Positions 11,601-22,790 of a DNA stretch of 64,000 nucleotides are shown here, piece by piece. How positions within the stretch are numbered: position 1 is the stretch's first letter; every line of letters starts with the position of its first letter. The notes under the pieces were generated by a model, which worked only from the letters and a program-made list of their open reading frames with translations, was not told the DNA's origin and did not search any database. The position numbers and the translations under genes are program-made. The DNA comes from Lytechinus variegatus (Eukaryota; Echinodermata; Echinoidea; Temnopleuroida; Toxopneustidae). Location of the stretch: NCBI RefSeq assembly GCF_018143015.1, contig NC_054753.1, positions 25,880,462 through 25,944,461 on the forward strand. The letters are read 5' to 3'.

Positions 11601-14600
11601 CGGCGTTAAATTGGTGGTGTTAGTTTTACACCTATAAGTGTTATTACAACACCTCTTGTTGTTACATTTACACTCTTTAGTGTTGTGTTTAATCTCTAGG
11701 GTGTAATTTCAACACCTCAGGGTGTGGTCCTCTATTAACACCAATTGGTGTCAGTTTTAACACCGCAATTTTTGCAGTGTATAGGGTATATTGATCAGAC
11801 ACGATGTGCCAGTCTATTTTCATTCAATATTTTTTCACATATCATGGTTATAATCTATTCACTCTACCACAGAAATCTCTGTGTTGCAATGTTGACCAAT
11901 TATGATTGATTATCAATGGGATTGGGTTTGACTGGTTGCCATGGTTACTATTTAAACATTGAGTAATCATCAGCGCCCATCGTCGGTGATGAGCCGACGA
12001 TCTACCCATTTTTAAATTAAAATGAGGTTTAGCTGACAGCTCGCCCAATTAGCTCAATTACATCATGTAAAAATGAACCCTTATATTGACAGGATGCAAA
12101 GGCAGGTTTGGATTTACCATAAGACGGGATGGGGGCACTTAAAAATGACAGGCAGAAAAAAGGGGGACATGTTGTTATTTTTCACTGGTAAAAAAATTTC
12201 CGCCGATATTTTAACAACGAAATTTGATTTTTAATAAGTCAATGAAAAACACCACAACAAAAAGCAAATCATTTTAAGATAAAAAAATATGTTTAAGAAA
12301 AAATAGAAAATTAGTTGGAGATGCAGTTCGCCCCCCCCCCCCCGGTTTTCGGGTGTGGTTGAGTTTGCTTATAATTAGGAATTTCTTCCCGTCTATCAAT
12401 AACCAAATTCTGCTAAATTATCAAAATCTTTAAATCAATTTAAACGTGCATGTCTTCAAAACAAAACACTTCTAAACACGGATGTCCATTTATTGTAATG
12501 ATTTGTTTTCACCCCTTCTTTCTCTTAGACATAATTTGCAATTATGTTATGATTATATTGTTGTTTATTTTACATGTATTAATATGATTTATTCTTAATT
12601 TGGGGGCCAATTTATACAAGCAGTTGTGCTTTCTTTGACCCCTCCAAGTGTAACATATCTTTTAATGTCAATGATTTGTATATACGTATATTTTTAATTG
12701 TGGAAATAAATTTGAATTTGAATTTTGAATACTACAGGCATCCAATGGGTAGAAGAAAATGGGAAAATCCCCCCAAGAATACAAAGGAATGTGTGATGAA
12801 TTACATTTTAATGCGCAATATAATGATTTTGTGGGAGGTGCTGGTTCAGTGATTTTATTCATATTTTGAGATTGAATTGTAAGCAATAAGGCCCGTATTC
12901 TGAAGTCGGGTTTAACTTAAACTCAGGTTTAAAGTTGTGGTTTAAGTATGGGAAGTCAAAAGTATCAATTTTTTCTTAAGTTGTACGTTTCTTATGTTTA
13001 TTCTGCTCTTTTCTGATTCATCGATGGTGAAAAATCATCTATTTATACTTCCTAGATAATCATGAATGATTTAAGAGCCAAATGAGCTGAAACATGATAT
13101 CTCTACTGTTAGTGATTAATGTAACAATTGGCTATCCATACTTAAACCACAACTTTAAACCTGAGTTTAAGTTAAACCCTACATCAGAATACGGGCCTTA
13201 GTATCCATGAATTGTGATTATGGAGCTAAACACATTTTTATTAAAAATATCAACGTTATATATAAATCCTTAACAAACAGGAAAGCAAAAATCATTGTAT
13301 ATGAATTGTATTACCAAGAGAACAACATCATGATTATACTAGAGTACACAAGACACACATAATGAAGAGGAGGAGGAGCCCACAATATACAAGCCTAGCT
13401 TTTTTAGTGGGATCCTCCATTTTCACATAAATCACAATTTCTTTACACATGATTATTTTATATGTAACTGCTTTATAACATGTCTTTCTCCAGTTGATTT
13501 TATGACATTGATATATTGTTTATGATGTTGACTTGTTATGATTGTATTTATTTGATTTATATATTGTTGAAAATGAAATAAATGAAATGAAAATGAAATG
13601 AAGAAAACAACACTTTTGTTTGGTAGACCTCACCCTCATCCTGAAAATGTAGAGTCCTGTGATTTTTTTTCATAGTATTTTTTATTTACTTCATCATGTT
13701 CATTGTTTGCATCAATATGATTTCTTTTGTTCTCTTTTTCTTTCCTATAATACATGCATGTACGCATATAAGAATAAGTCAACTATAATTTCTTCATTTC
13801 CAAGGGGATCTACACTTTACAAGCTTTGCTTTTTAGTGGATCCCCTCATTTCCATTTATGCTCTATATTATACTGTTTTTTACGTTTTACGAAGTAAGAA
13901 TGTCCTATAAAATTGTACTTGATTTGTATTGCTGTATATTACTTCGTATTATGTTTTGAATGGAAATGAAATAAAAGAATTTAATTGAATTATATTACCT
14001 TTCAGTAGAATTAATTTTGCTATATGATTTTCTCTATTTTGCTCCTAGAATCTGAGACGTGTCAGAGGCAATGTTGTGGAAATACAAGAGGTTTCGTTAT
14101 GCATGTTCTTGATAATGCTAATCAGGTACGTTAAAAAATACTAGTCTATAAAAGACCGAAGTTATACCATGGACCTACTACTCTGTCAGAGTAGAAGCTC
14201 CATGGTTATACCATAATAGCTCCATGGTTATACCCACTTGGTGCCACGATCCTAATTACATCAGGAGGGCTAAAGATATTCATTCAAATTTTTCAATTTG
14301 ATATTTGCTGATTGACAAATATGTATGAATATGATTCAAAATCTAACACTGATTCTAGAAATGGTAACTACTGAACTTCCTTCGCCCAAATTGGGAAGAT
14401 AAATAAGTGACCTTGAACTATTTTTTGACTGGCGGATTAATTAGGGCTATTTTACTGTTTCAGTTGATGAATTTGATCCATTCATAGTTATCTTCATAAA
14501 TGGCGATTTATTTTTAAAATGAGCTGGCTACGGTACCCTTTCCTGGTCAGATATATAGGCCTATCCTATCCAATGGTAGTAAACATTCCACCCTCTATTT

Positions 14601-17600
14601 TCACATTTATTTTTTATGAATTTTTCAAAAGTGCCATATTAACACACAAGTCTATGGGGAATGTTTTACGAGCGTGACAACACTTATTCAGATTAGTGGT
14701 TATAACTGATCTCTCCCCTCTAGTGGAAGAAATCAGTGTTATATCCCAGTTTCATCAATTCACCCCAACAATAGGTGGCGCTATACTCGAACAGGTATCA
14801 TATCGTACGCAGTTCGAATATTGATTGAAATTCTTTGGAGCTAAGCATTTGAAAAAAAATGAGAAAAATCCCAGAAATCTCTTAAGAAGTGAACTCGGCA
14901 ATAAGCAATGAAAATCTCCTGATGAAGGAATTATTGTCATTATTTGATCTGAAACTTATTTGGCTGCTTTTGGCACAAAAATTATTCCCTTTTTTTTCAA
15001 ATAAAAATTCAATTTATTCATTGCGCCAGATTGTTCATTCTTAAAGGCGCTTATCAATCCTTTTACACATCTTTCAAAATCCAAAAATACTTCACTGAGA
15101 TAATAATTTCATGATTAACAGCATACAATTTCAACTAGGCCTATAGATCAAATACTGGAGAGGACATTGGCGTAAATCCATGACGCCAAACTATTAAAGG
15201 GGGGGGGGGTGAAGCAAAAGATAATCCCCATGAAAAATAGGTTCACCCAAAGGGTTCGCCGTTCGGATTTACGCGAGTGGAAAAGGAACAATAATAGAAT
15301 TGAAATAAATGTAGGCTGATACCAAACAGCAATCAGACCTTGAGCCATATGAACATCAATGAACAGATCGATATATTTAAGATAAAATTTAATTGTTTTA
15401 TGACGTCAGAAATAGCGAGACAGGTAATTTATTTAGAGACTGTTTCATCTGACACTTTATGGTAGAGATATTGATTTCATTTCATTTTTACACTCAGGGC
15501 GGATCCAGGATTTTCCAAGGGGGGGGACACATTTTACCAAGGAAAATCTAAGAAGTAAAAAAAAAAAGCAGAAACGAACAAAATGTTTTCACTACAAAAT
15601 GATTTTGCCTCGCGTAAAATTTGATAAGAAGAAAAAAAGTCCTCACTTGTTTATAGACGATATAGCCCCAAAAGTCCTCACTTGTTTATAGACGATATAG
15701 TCCTATTACAAATATTTCCCGTGGCTCTCAAGGGGGGGGGCACTCTTGTGTATGACTGGAATATTTACATTTAAAAATATTTACTATGACGGGTCGGATG
15801 TGCCCTCCGCCACTGATTGTGCTCAAAAGTGATAAGGCGATATAAATCTTGTACACTTATATTGAGCTAAGTAACCAGGGGGGGGGGGGCACAACAGGCC
15901 CGTGCCCCCCCCCCCCACTTTGAGAGCCATAAATCAAATATTTTGATGTAAATATACAATTTTTTTACCCAAGTGTGCCCCTCCTTTCGAAAATGATGAC
16001 CCTTTCTTTCCTTGTCAAATTTCATCGGGAAAATATGCCCCCCCCTTTGAATAATCTTGGATCAGCCCTTGATATGATTTTTACAGTCGCTGTTTATTAA
16101 CAGATATAACATGAGTTAAAAATCTTAAACAACAATTTTTTAATATTCAATCTTCAATATATTAAGCATGGTTGTTTGAACTGTTGAACAACTACTGTTA
16201 AGGTCATAATAGTAACGGCAACAAGTGAAAGGGGGGGGGTGTATTTGAGAGCAGTTCTGAACAAAAAATAACGGATTATGGACTATTATTTTTCCGCAGA
16301 TGCTCAATTTGGTAATAAACTACATACTTTTTTTAAGTTTCAAGACTTGATTGAACCCCCTTTTTTGGAGAGAGAGATAGAGAGAAAGAAACAATCCTCC
16401 ATAAAACGCAAAGGCTTTTAATAACACAGTATTATCAGGGGTCGGTTGCGGAAAGAGTTGCGTTTAATCGAAACTCAAAATATCAATCGCAAGTCCCAAA
16501 TGTGCGCTGTTGATTGGTTGAAAATCAACTTACGCACGATTTTTTAGAGTTGCAATTGCAACTCTTTCTGCAACGCGGGGCCCCAGATCACGTATTGAAA
16601 TAATAGTGATTAAACAAAATATTCATTTCTTCTTTCAGGAGGTGATGAGAGTAACGCGGGAGTTTAAATGTTGCGCTGGTTGTTGCTGGTGCGCTAATAT
16701 CGATTGCTGTGGTATGGAGATCATCGTTGAAGCACCGGTGGGCCAAGTCATGGGATATGTCAGGCAAGCGTAAGTAATCACCACCCCCGAAACGTAAACT
16801 CATTAATGTTATTAGCCAAATTTAAAGAAATGGTCTGGGCTGAAAATATTTATATCTCAATAAAAAAAATAAAATTCGCAGAGCAAAATGCTGATATTTT
16901 TTTCAAAATCGGATAACAATTAACAAAGTTATTGAATTTCAAAGTTTTATCAATATTTTGTGAAACAGTCCTATGCACATCGTCATAAATATTCACTAGG
17001 TTGGCTGATGAAGCCACACCCCCACTTTCTCTTTTCTTATGTTATTACATGAAATTTTAAATGTTTCATTTGTTCATACATGCATGTGTAAATGATGTGT
17101 CTCCATTATGATGATATAAGTTGTGACAATAAATAACTAATGCACTTAATCAGTTGTCAATCCAATTGTTTTAGTTCTTGGTAGAATTTTTAAAAATAAA
17201 TCTAATTTCATATAATAAAATACATAAGAACAACTGGGGATATGACATAATCAGCCCACCTAATGAATATTCATATTCAAATACATGCCTAGAAATGTTT
17301 CACTGGAATAATGCAAATCTTTAAGATAACAATAGCTATGTTACTTGTTATCCGATTTTGATCAAATTTGAATTTTACTTTATTCATTGAGATATAAATA
17401 TTTCCAGCTTGGACCATCCCTTTAATAGCCAAAAGCAAATAACACTTGATAACGTAAAACGTTATGTAAAAATCGACAAAGAAACATAACTATTTTTAGA
17501 TTAATTGGCACCGATGTGCCAAGTTATAGGCTATATCAAGCGGTTTATTTTCATTTGGTCCAATACCAATTCGTCCCATTGCCATCTCGTCCACTATCAT

Positions 17601-19427
17601 TTGGTCTACCATCAATTCGTCCACTTTCCACAAAGTTATGATCTAATTGCTAATTCGTCCACTCACCATTTCATCTAATAACCAGTCGGTCAAATAGCAA
17701 TTTGGTCTTTATATCATTTGGTCTAATTGGACTAAGTGTTAATTGTGCAAAATGAATGAAAATGAATTGGATATTAGACCAACTGGTTATGAGACGAAAT
17801 GGTCATCGACTAAATGTTGATTAGACGAAGTAATAATTGGATCAACTGGTTGCTGGACCACATGGTTGTTAGACGAAATGTTGGAAGGAATGGCATTAGA
17901 CTTATGAAGGTAGACCATGTGGTGAGTGGACGAGTTGACAGTAGACGAATCGGCAATTTACCATCACCACCATCAAACGTTAACAATAATGAACATTGTT
18001 ATCAGCAAAGTTTAATCCCCAAAAGCAAACAACATTGGCATTCTCAAAACGGTATGTCAAAATTGACAAAAACGTAGTATTTTGATGGGGATATCAAGCG
18101 TAGGGGATATTTAGTATCCATCCCCACCAGAAACGAAAAAATTATGAAGATCGGTTAATGGAACAGTTTTCATTTTACAGTCAATACTGACAATTTCATT
18201 TTTTCTCACTGACACGCAGGCAGAGTGGTTGGTACCCTAATTACAATATACTCGATGCATCACGGAATTGTGTCCTCAAGGTTCGAGGCCCATGTTGTAT
18301 CTGCCAAGGAGCATGCTGCACATGTGACCAAGAATTCAAGGTATATCCCTTTGGAAAAAAAATCGGAATGGATTGTTGATGGCTTTGTTACTGGGCACGA
18401 TTTGAATTGTATAACTTTAAATTCTCGAGAAATTTCCGATGATTATGAAAACGAAATTTTTATATGTTTTTAGATCATTTGTCAAATTGACTTTGTATGA
18501 ATTTATGTCGGAAATGTGAAAATGGAAGAAAATGAATGTTTACATGAGTGAATGAATGAAAATAGTGATAATGATGACGCGTTTAATGATATAATTATAC
18601 CCAGCAAAAATTGTGGTGTTAACCGGTGTACATAGAGGACCACACCAGTTATTTTACACCGGTGTTAAATTGGTGGTGTTAGTTTTACTCCTATAGGTTT
18701 TATTACAACACCTTTTGTTGTTGCATTTACAGTCTTTGGTGTTATGTTTAATCTCTAGGGGTGTAATTGTAACACCTCACGGTGTGGTTCTCTATTAACA
18801 CCAATTAATGTCAATTTTAAGACTGCAGTTTTTATAGTGTATATTTATAAACTTTACATTTATAAACATACTGTATATCTAACCATCAGATACGAAGTGT
18901 TTAGGCGAGATATTATACAAACAAACTTTAAGAAGATATTAGTTTGACGTTTATGTCGTTTACAAACGTTTTAAACATAGCACTGCAACTGTTCAGAAAC
19001 TTTAAGAAATTTGGTTTTAACCGTTTCTTTCTTTAGGTATGGGATTCCAATATGACGAGTGACGTTGGCAAAATTAGTAAGCAATGGAGTGGATTCGTAA
19101 AAGAGCTGTATACGAAGGCTGATAATTTTGGAGTTTCATGTAAGTTAATATTATTGTATTTACTCATTTTTAAGTTCATTCAATACTTCTTAGAATAACA
19201 CAAACAATCATCATCATCATTAGCAGCAGCAGCAGTAGTATCAGCATCATCACTATCATCATATAGTCATCACCATCAACATCACCACCATGATCATCAT
19301 CATCGTCAGCATCATCAGCATCGTCAGCATCATCATCATCATCATCTTTATCATTATCATTATTAATATTCATCACCATTATCATCACCATCGTCACCAC
19401 CATCACTATCATCATTATCATCACTGT

Positions 19428-19462
<35 letters not shown>

Positions 19463-20253
19463 TCATATTCAAAGCAATATCTTCACCGCCACTAACCACC
19501 CAACCAACAATGTGGCTAATTCAAAGTGACTTTGTCATTCTTTCTTTTTTGTTACCCCATACAGTTCCTATGGATCTTGACGTGAAGATGAAAGCAGTCA
19601 TGCTGGGCGCTGTGTTCCTCATCGTGAGTCTTTTTTTTATTTAAAGCGACATTTTCTGACTTCAAATTGACTTTTCCTCATCTATGTAACAATTACTTCT
19701 TTCCCACTATCGTGCGATCCATCACGAACTTTTCGTAGCTGATGGCGAGACTATTTAAACCGTCCAAAATGTTCTTCAATCATACGGTTTCCACGACTGA
19801 TCTGATACGATCTGATATGATCTCATAAAACCACTGCGATATTTCTCCACGATTAAGACCAAGGTTTCCATCGCGACGTCTCTTCTTTACTTTAACGCGG
19901 TACTGCGGATACTTTGAATACCGCCATCTTATGGCGAGATATGGAAAGATTGAACCACAGAGGGGAAAAAAGTTATATTTAGACTCATAATGCATCACGT
20001 TTCCTTCCTGTAGTTATATATGCCCTAAGTTAATTAAGACATAATTTTTTGAAAGAGGGAAGTACTGCGTAATCAGAAGATTGCGGGTCAATGATGAGAA
20101 GTTAAATACTTTGAAAACAGTGAAAAAAATCAACAATAATGTTGATGATTTATTGTAGATAAAGTTGAATGATCTAGTAACTATTTTTATCTTCTGTTTT
20201 CTTATGAACAGGATTTCATGTACTTTGAAGAAAACGACAACAACACCAACTAA
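8586..20253 (+). CDS. PLSCR: phospholipid scramblase (PLSCR family), 9 coding exons
   Basis: Scramblases move phospholipids between membrane leaflets when calcium rises. Exons are 8586-8612, 9552-9702, 11076-11153, 14049-14125, 16639-16769, 18220-18340, 19037-19139, 19565-19623 and 20212-20253; they join in phase to 262 codons plus TAA. Seen in order: a short N-terminus with the WMPAP and CPPGLEYL family signatures (residues 25-43); a cysteine-rich palmitoylation-type cluster (C122, C123, C126, C127, C129); GKISKQW (206-212), matching the non-classical nuclear import signal of human PLSCR1; the EF-hand-like loop 222-233; and a C-terminal hydrophobic helix (about 238-254) with a 9-residue tail. 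The proline-rich, PPxY-bearing N-terminus of human PLSCR1 is missing, so the protein is shorter than the 318-residue human form. Loop position 1 is Lys222 instead of Asp. Family assignment is certain; orthology to one vertebrate PLSCR is not, as these expanded separately in many lineages. Confidence 0.95.
9236..9352 (+). repeat. LINE-type 3' tail in PLSCR intron 1
   Basis: AT-rich segment ending in (AATAA)n-like words (AAATAAATAAAATAAAATAA). Looks like the 3' end of a 5'-truncated non-LTR insertion. Confidence 0.4.
9552..9702 (+). CDS. PLSCR: PLSCR coding exon 2
   Basis: The acceptor follows a T-rich tract ending CCAAG. The exon carries WMPAP and CPPGLEYLTKIDQILVHQQ, core family signatures. 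It ends after GAAG at a weak GTTGGT donor, chosen because it restores the family sequence FFEVFTSWET across the junction. A second GT (GTAAAT) lies 4 bases downstream. Confidence 0.92.
9735..10001. mobile_element. hAT-like MITE, 32 bp after PLSCR exon 2
   Basis: Ends CAGTGGCGGATCC and GGATCCGCCCCTG. Flanks GCCATGGT and GTCATGGT match at 7 of 8 positions, an 8-bp target duplication. Confidence 0.8.
10063..10346 (-). mobile_element. tRNA-derived SINE in PLSCR intron 2
   Basis: On the - strand: A-box TGGCCCAGTGGATAAG and B-box GGGTTCGAATACC, body as in 5412-5610, and a (TAA)n tail. Confidence 0.85.
10667..10890 (-). mobile_element. CACTGT-ended MITE (ACACC family)
   Basis: About 230 bp, rich in ACACC/GGTGT. 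It is the reverse of the copy at 11541-11779 and contains the palindrome ACACCTATAGGTGT at 10789-10802. Confidence 0.85.
11076..11153 (+). CDS. PLSCR: PLSCR coding exon 3
   Basis: Acceptor TTTAG, donor GTAAGT. Encodes FTSWETCNRYQVKNSLGQQ followed by IYFAME, matching the first beta strands of the scramblase barrel. At 78 nt it is a multiple of three. It lies between inverted copies of one MITE (10667-10890 and 11541-11779). Confidence 0.93.
11173..11310. mobile_element. MITE 20 bp after PLSCR exon 3
   Basis: AAAGAGTTGCGTTTAAACGC near the left end pairs with TTGATTGCAACTCTTT at the right. Related copies lie at 16438-16584 and 52306-52453, each with the core GCGC(T/G)GTTGATTGGTTGAAA. Confidence 0.75.
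11541..11779 (+). mobile_element. CACTGT-ended MITE (ACACC family)
   Basis: Flanked by TA on both sides (target duplication). Ends CACAGCAAAAACTG and TTTTTGCAGTG. Inverted relative to the copy at 10667-10890 across exon 3. Confidence 0.88.
12540..12735 (+). repeat. LINE-type 3' end in PLSCR intron 3
   Basis: AT-rich segment ending GGAAATAAATTTGAATTTGA, a short-word tail typical of CR1/L2-like 3' ends. Confidence 0.5.
12890..13197. mobile_element. MITE with about 60-bp inverted ends
   Basis: GGCCCGTATTCTGA and the following TTTAAACC-rich arm are mirrored at the right, ending TCAGAATACGGGCC; flanks are TAA and TTA. A half copy lies at 10495-10585. The 3-bp flanks would fit a PIF/Harbinger type. 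Confidence 0.8.
13370..13612 (+). repeat. LINE-type 3' end
   Basis: Contains 'tacaagcctagcttttttagtgggatcctcc' in part and ends in (AAATGAAATGA)-type words. Related to 13800-13996. Confidence 0.55.
13800..13996 (+). repeat. LINE-type 3' end, same family as 13370-13612
   Basis: Shares 'acaagctttgctttttagtgg' (variant) and ends GGAAATGAAATAAAAGAATT. Two 3' ends in tandem suggest a preferred landing site or a duplicated tail. Confidence 0.55.
14049..14125 (+). CDS. PLSCR: PLSCR coding exon 4
   Basis: Acceptor CCTAG, donor GTACGT. Encodes the cysteine segment SETCQRQCCGNTRGF and the VLDN motif, aligning with the TDCCTRNCCG region of human PLSCR1. Ends in phase 0. Confidence 0.93.
15495..16075. 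repeat. composite of two G/C-run hAT-like MITEs
   Basis: CAGGGCGGATCCAGG at 15495 to CCTCCGCCACTG at 15815, then a second G-run/C-run block to about 16075. An internal 28-bp phrase is duplicated at 15640-15700. No clear target duplications. Confidence 0.5.
16438..16584. mobile_element. MITE, family of 11173-11310
   Basis: GAAAGAGTTGCGTTTAATCG at the left pairs with the CAACTCTTTCTGCAACG right end. Core GTGCGCTGTTGATTGG. Lies 54 bp before PLSCR exon 5. Confidence 0.75.
16639..16769 (+). CDS. PLSCR: PLSCR coding exon 5
   Basis: Acceptor TTTCAG, donor GTAAGT. Carries the palmitoylation-type cluster CCAGCCWCANIDCC followed by the EAPVGQVMGYV strand. Vertebrate forms read CCCPCC at this place, so the cluster here has a different spacing but several candidate acceptor cysteines. 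Confidence 0.95.
17556..17965. repeat. foldback built of TTCGTCCAC/GTGGACGAA-type words
   Basis: The left half repeats 'attcgtccact', 'atttggtcta' and similar words. The right half repeats the complements ('gtagacgaa', 'tagaccatgtgg'). Same design as 4785-5285 but a different word. Confidence 0.7.
18220..18340 (+). CDS. PLSCR: PLSCR coding exon 6
   Basis: Acceptor CGCAG, donor GTATAT. Encodes SGWYPNYNILDASRNCVLK and the GPCCICQGACCTCDQEFK segment, the second cysteine-rich hairpin of the family. Completes the split Ala codon of exon 5 and ends in phase 0. Confidence 0.94.
18601..18839 (+). mobile_element. CACTGT-ended MITE (ACACC family) in PLSCR intron 6
   Basis: TA-flanked, ends CCCAGCAAAAATTG and TTTTTATAGTG, body as in the other copies. 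Confidence 0.85.
19037..19139 (+). CDS. PLSCR: PLSCR coding exon 7
   Basis: Acceptor CTTTAG, donor GTAAGT. Encodes GKISKQWSGF (nuclear-import-like motif) and most of the EF-hand-like loop, KADNFGVS. Human PLSCR1 has Asp where this exon has Lys222, the first residue of the loop. Confidence 0.95.
19208..19475. repeat. (ATC)n microsatellite in PLSCR intron 7
   Basis: Imperfect CAT/ATC run. It yields artificial His-, Met- or Asp-rich frames. Confidence 0.95.
19565..19623 (+). CDS. PLSCR: PLSCR coding exon 8
   Basis: Acceptor ATACAG, donor GTGAGT. Encodes FPMDLDVKMKAVMLGAVFLI: the end of the calcium loop (D233) and the first part of the hydrophobic C-terminal helix. A long (ATC)n microsatellite lies just upstream in intron 7. 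Confidence 0.95.
20212..20253 (+). CDS. PLSCR: PLSCR coding exon 9 (stop exon)
   Basis: Acceptor GAACAG. Encodes DFMYFEENDNNTN and TAA at 20251-20253. DFMYFE completes the membrane helix; the remaining acidic and Asn-rich tail is short, as in other scramblases. No close poly(A) signal was recognised in the following 1 kb. Confidence 0.93.
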   Translation, partial: DFMYFEENDNNTN

Positions 20254-20397
20254 TCCACTGTAATACCTGGCAACCCAGTGGTGACGTCATATCCGCTTTG
20301 GCACCAAACCATGTATTGCCTTCCGAACATTGGCCCCTGATTGCAAATCATGAAACCCATCATGAAAAAGAACCCATACTTTATTGGTTAAATAGAA

Positions 20398-20603
20398 AAT
20401 TCGTTTCGCCCAATTGATCGTGGACTCAGCAGCCGATGTACAGCGCCAGATCGACTCTGCTCTATCGTTGAACACCAAACAGGGTAGCAGCAACTCCCAC
20501 CTTTTAACGTCTTCTGCTCTGACGCGGCCAGGGTTTGAACCCCCGACCTCTCGGTCGTGAGGCTGCATGACGCTACATCAACTGAGCCAACACACCGTTC
20601 GAC
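20398..20603 (-). mobile_element. second tRNA-derived SINE family
   Basis: On the - strand: A-box-like TGGCTCAGTTGATGTAG, B-box-like GGGTTCAAACCC, and a body with 'gggagttgctgctaccctg' that recurs at 51390 and 51761. Confidence 0.75.
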
Positions 20604-20757
20604 ACGACAATCGTACTTATGGCTAGGAATAAGACATTTCAAGTCTACTCATGCAAGAAAATATAGTTTGACAATCTTCCCTTTGTATTGTCGAAACATG
20701 TACTCCACTGGGCATACATTGTTTTTCTCAATTCAGTTTTCTCATGGACAATTACCA

Positions 20758-20997
20758 CACTGTAAAAACTGCGGTGTTAAAACTCACACCAATTGGTGTT
20801 AATAGAGGACCACACCCTGAGGTGTTAAAATTACACCCTAGAGATTAAATATAACACCAAAGAGTGTAAATGTAGCAACAAAAGGTGATGTTATAACACC
20901 TATATGTGTAAAACTAACACCACCAATACTAACACCGGTGTAAAATAACTGGTGTGGTCCTCCATGTACACCGGTTAACACCACAGTTTTTGCTGTG
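20758..20997 (-). mobile_element. CACTGT-ended MITE (ACACC family)
   Basis: Starts CACTGTAAAAACTGCGGTG and ends TTTTTGCTGTG. Lies 0.5 kb after the PLSCR stop, so it may be within the 3' UTR. Confidence 0.88.
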
Positions 20998-21218
20998 CAT
21001 AATTATACATATTTATATACACGTATGCTAACATGACTTTTGACAATATGTTAATAGCGAGTCATATCAAGTGCACTACCACAAGAAGGTATTACTGTCA
21101 TACAATTTTATGGTCACATTAGGTTAGGGAACTCAAAATAATATACATTTCTTGTTTAACAAAGTAACAAACACACTCTTGCGTGATATTTTTTCCAGCA
21201 CCATATATCTACCAATAT

Positions 21219-21274
21219 CATAGGCGGCGGAAGCGGGGGGGGGACACTTCCCCCCCTAAATTTTGTTTTGATAA

Positions 21275-21308
<34 letters not shown>

Positions 21309-21397
21309 TGTCAATTTTTTTTTCCTGCGTCCCCCCCTAAATTAACGTGGACCCCCTTGACACGTGTGTTTTCCCCCCCTAAAATTTAGGTTGATGA

Positions 21398-21434
<37 letters not shown>

Positions 21435-21533
21435 TCTCAAAAATTTTTGGGGCGCTTGTCCTATTTTTTACATGTGTCCATCCCAAAATTTCAGGTGGAC
21501 AGCCCCTAAATTTATTGGCTTCCGCCGCCAATG
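21219..21533. mobile_element. hAT-like MITE (CATWGGCGGCGGAAGC family)
   Basis: Inverted ends CATAGGCGGCGGAAGC and GGCTTCCGCCGCCAATG. Flanks ACCAATAT and ACCAATAC match at 7 of 8 positions. Confidence 0.85.
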
Positions 21534-22012
21534 ACCAATACCACAATTATTTTCCCCCGTACTTCGCTGATCCCTACATACAGTTATCATTGCCAATGAA
21601 AAAACAAAATATGGTAAATCGTCTTTAAAAAATGTAATTTTTACTCACTTTTTTAATGCTTATCAGATATATGAAGACATGAAATTTATCTATACACGTT
21701 CATGTAAAGCTAGATATTAGATAAGACCATAAGACCGTCGTTGTAATTATATAAAACTTCTGTATTTGAAACTGTGTGTGATGATAATTCAATTTTCAAT
21801 TCAATTCTATATTTCATTTCCATGACAATCTCCGTGAATTAAATCATTTTTATTTTGATAAGAAGAGGAAGACAAATGTTCTTATATAAAAATGTCTTAC
21901 CACATACACGGAAATTACATTTTAACAATAAATATCTGGTCACTGGTAAACGTAGAGTAAACCTATTTGTAAATTACTGACCTGCATGCCGGTATATCAG
22001 CGACTAATGGCC

Positions 22013-22207
22013 TGGTCACACCGCCCGAGCGTTGTTGGAGCGGTCGTGGAGCGGTAGGGAAAGACGGTCGAATTTCGCTCTCAAAATTGGGGAAAAAATC
22101 GAAAAAAAAAAACAATCGAAATCGAAAATGGTAAACGGTAGCGAGCGGTGATGATATTTTTCTCTCCGCTCTACGACCGCTCCAACAACGCTCGGGCGGT
22201 GTGACCA
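22013..22207. mobile_element. MITE with about 42-bp inverted ends
   Basis: TGGTCACACCGCCCGAGCG at the left is mirrored by CGCTCGGGCGGTGTGACCA at the right. The match continues through a GTTGTTGGAGCGGTCGT arm. Confidence 0.85.
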
Positions 22208-22790
22208 TACCATTAAAAGGAAAGAAATTAATCGCAAATGATTGCTCTTTGTGATCTACTCAAACATAATATCTAATCTTAATTGAGTAATGTTAACCAA
22301 TATACGATTGATCTTTAGAAGACAATAGAGTTAGATTATAGATCAAAATTGGGATTTTATTTGGACCTACAATCTTTTAAGATTAATGTCCATTCCGAGA
22401 ACGCTAGAATACCCCCCCCCCCATGGTGATGATGGCGGTGGGGCAGGGGAGGGTTACAGCTTGATAGTGGCAAAGTAATTCCTTAGTCTTCAGGCACAGA
22501 CTCATATTTGACACTTCAACCAATAACATGTCTGAGGGTGAAGACTAGACTCCCAAGTCTCTGTCTACATGTGTCAAATAGAGCCAGCCGCAGTACATAG
22601 TGAATCTAGTCTCACTAATTCAGACTCTGCTTTATGCACTTTGCGAAAAACAAGGTCTGTGTCGGCAGACTAGCAATTTAGATTTATTGCTGTGTGCTAT
22701 CAATTCAAGATGAATCATCTCCCTTGATATTTGTTTTAAACGTAAAATCTGATGTTAATATTTGTTTCTGTATATTCATTCTTATATGTT

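Noticed and set aside
19176-19529. Asp/Met-rich and His/Ile-rich frames on both strands
   Set aside because: Produced by the (ATC)n microsatellite in PLSCR intron 7.
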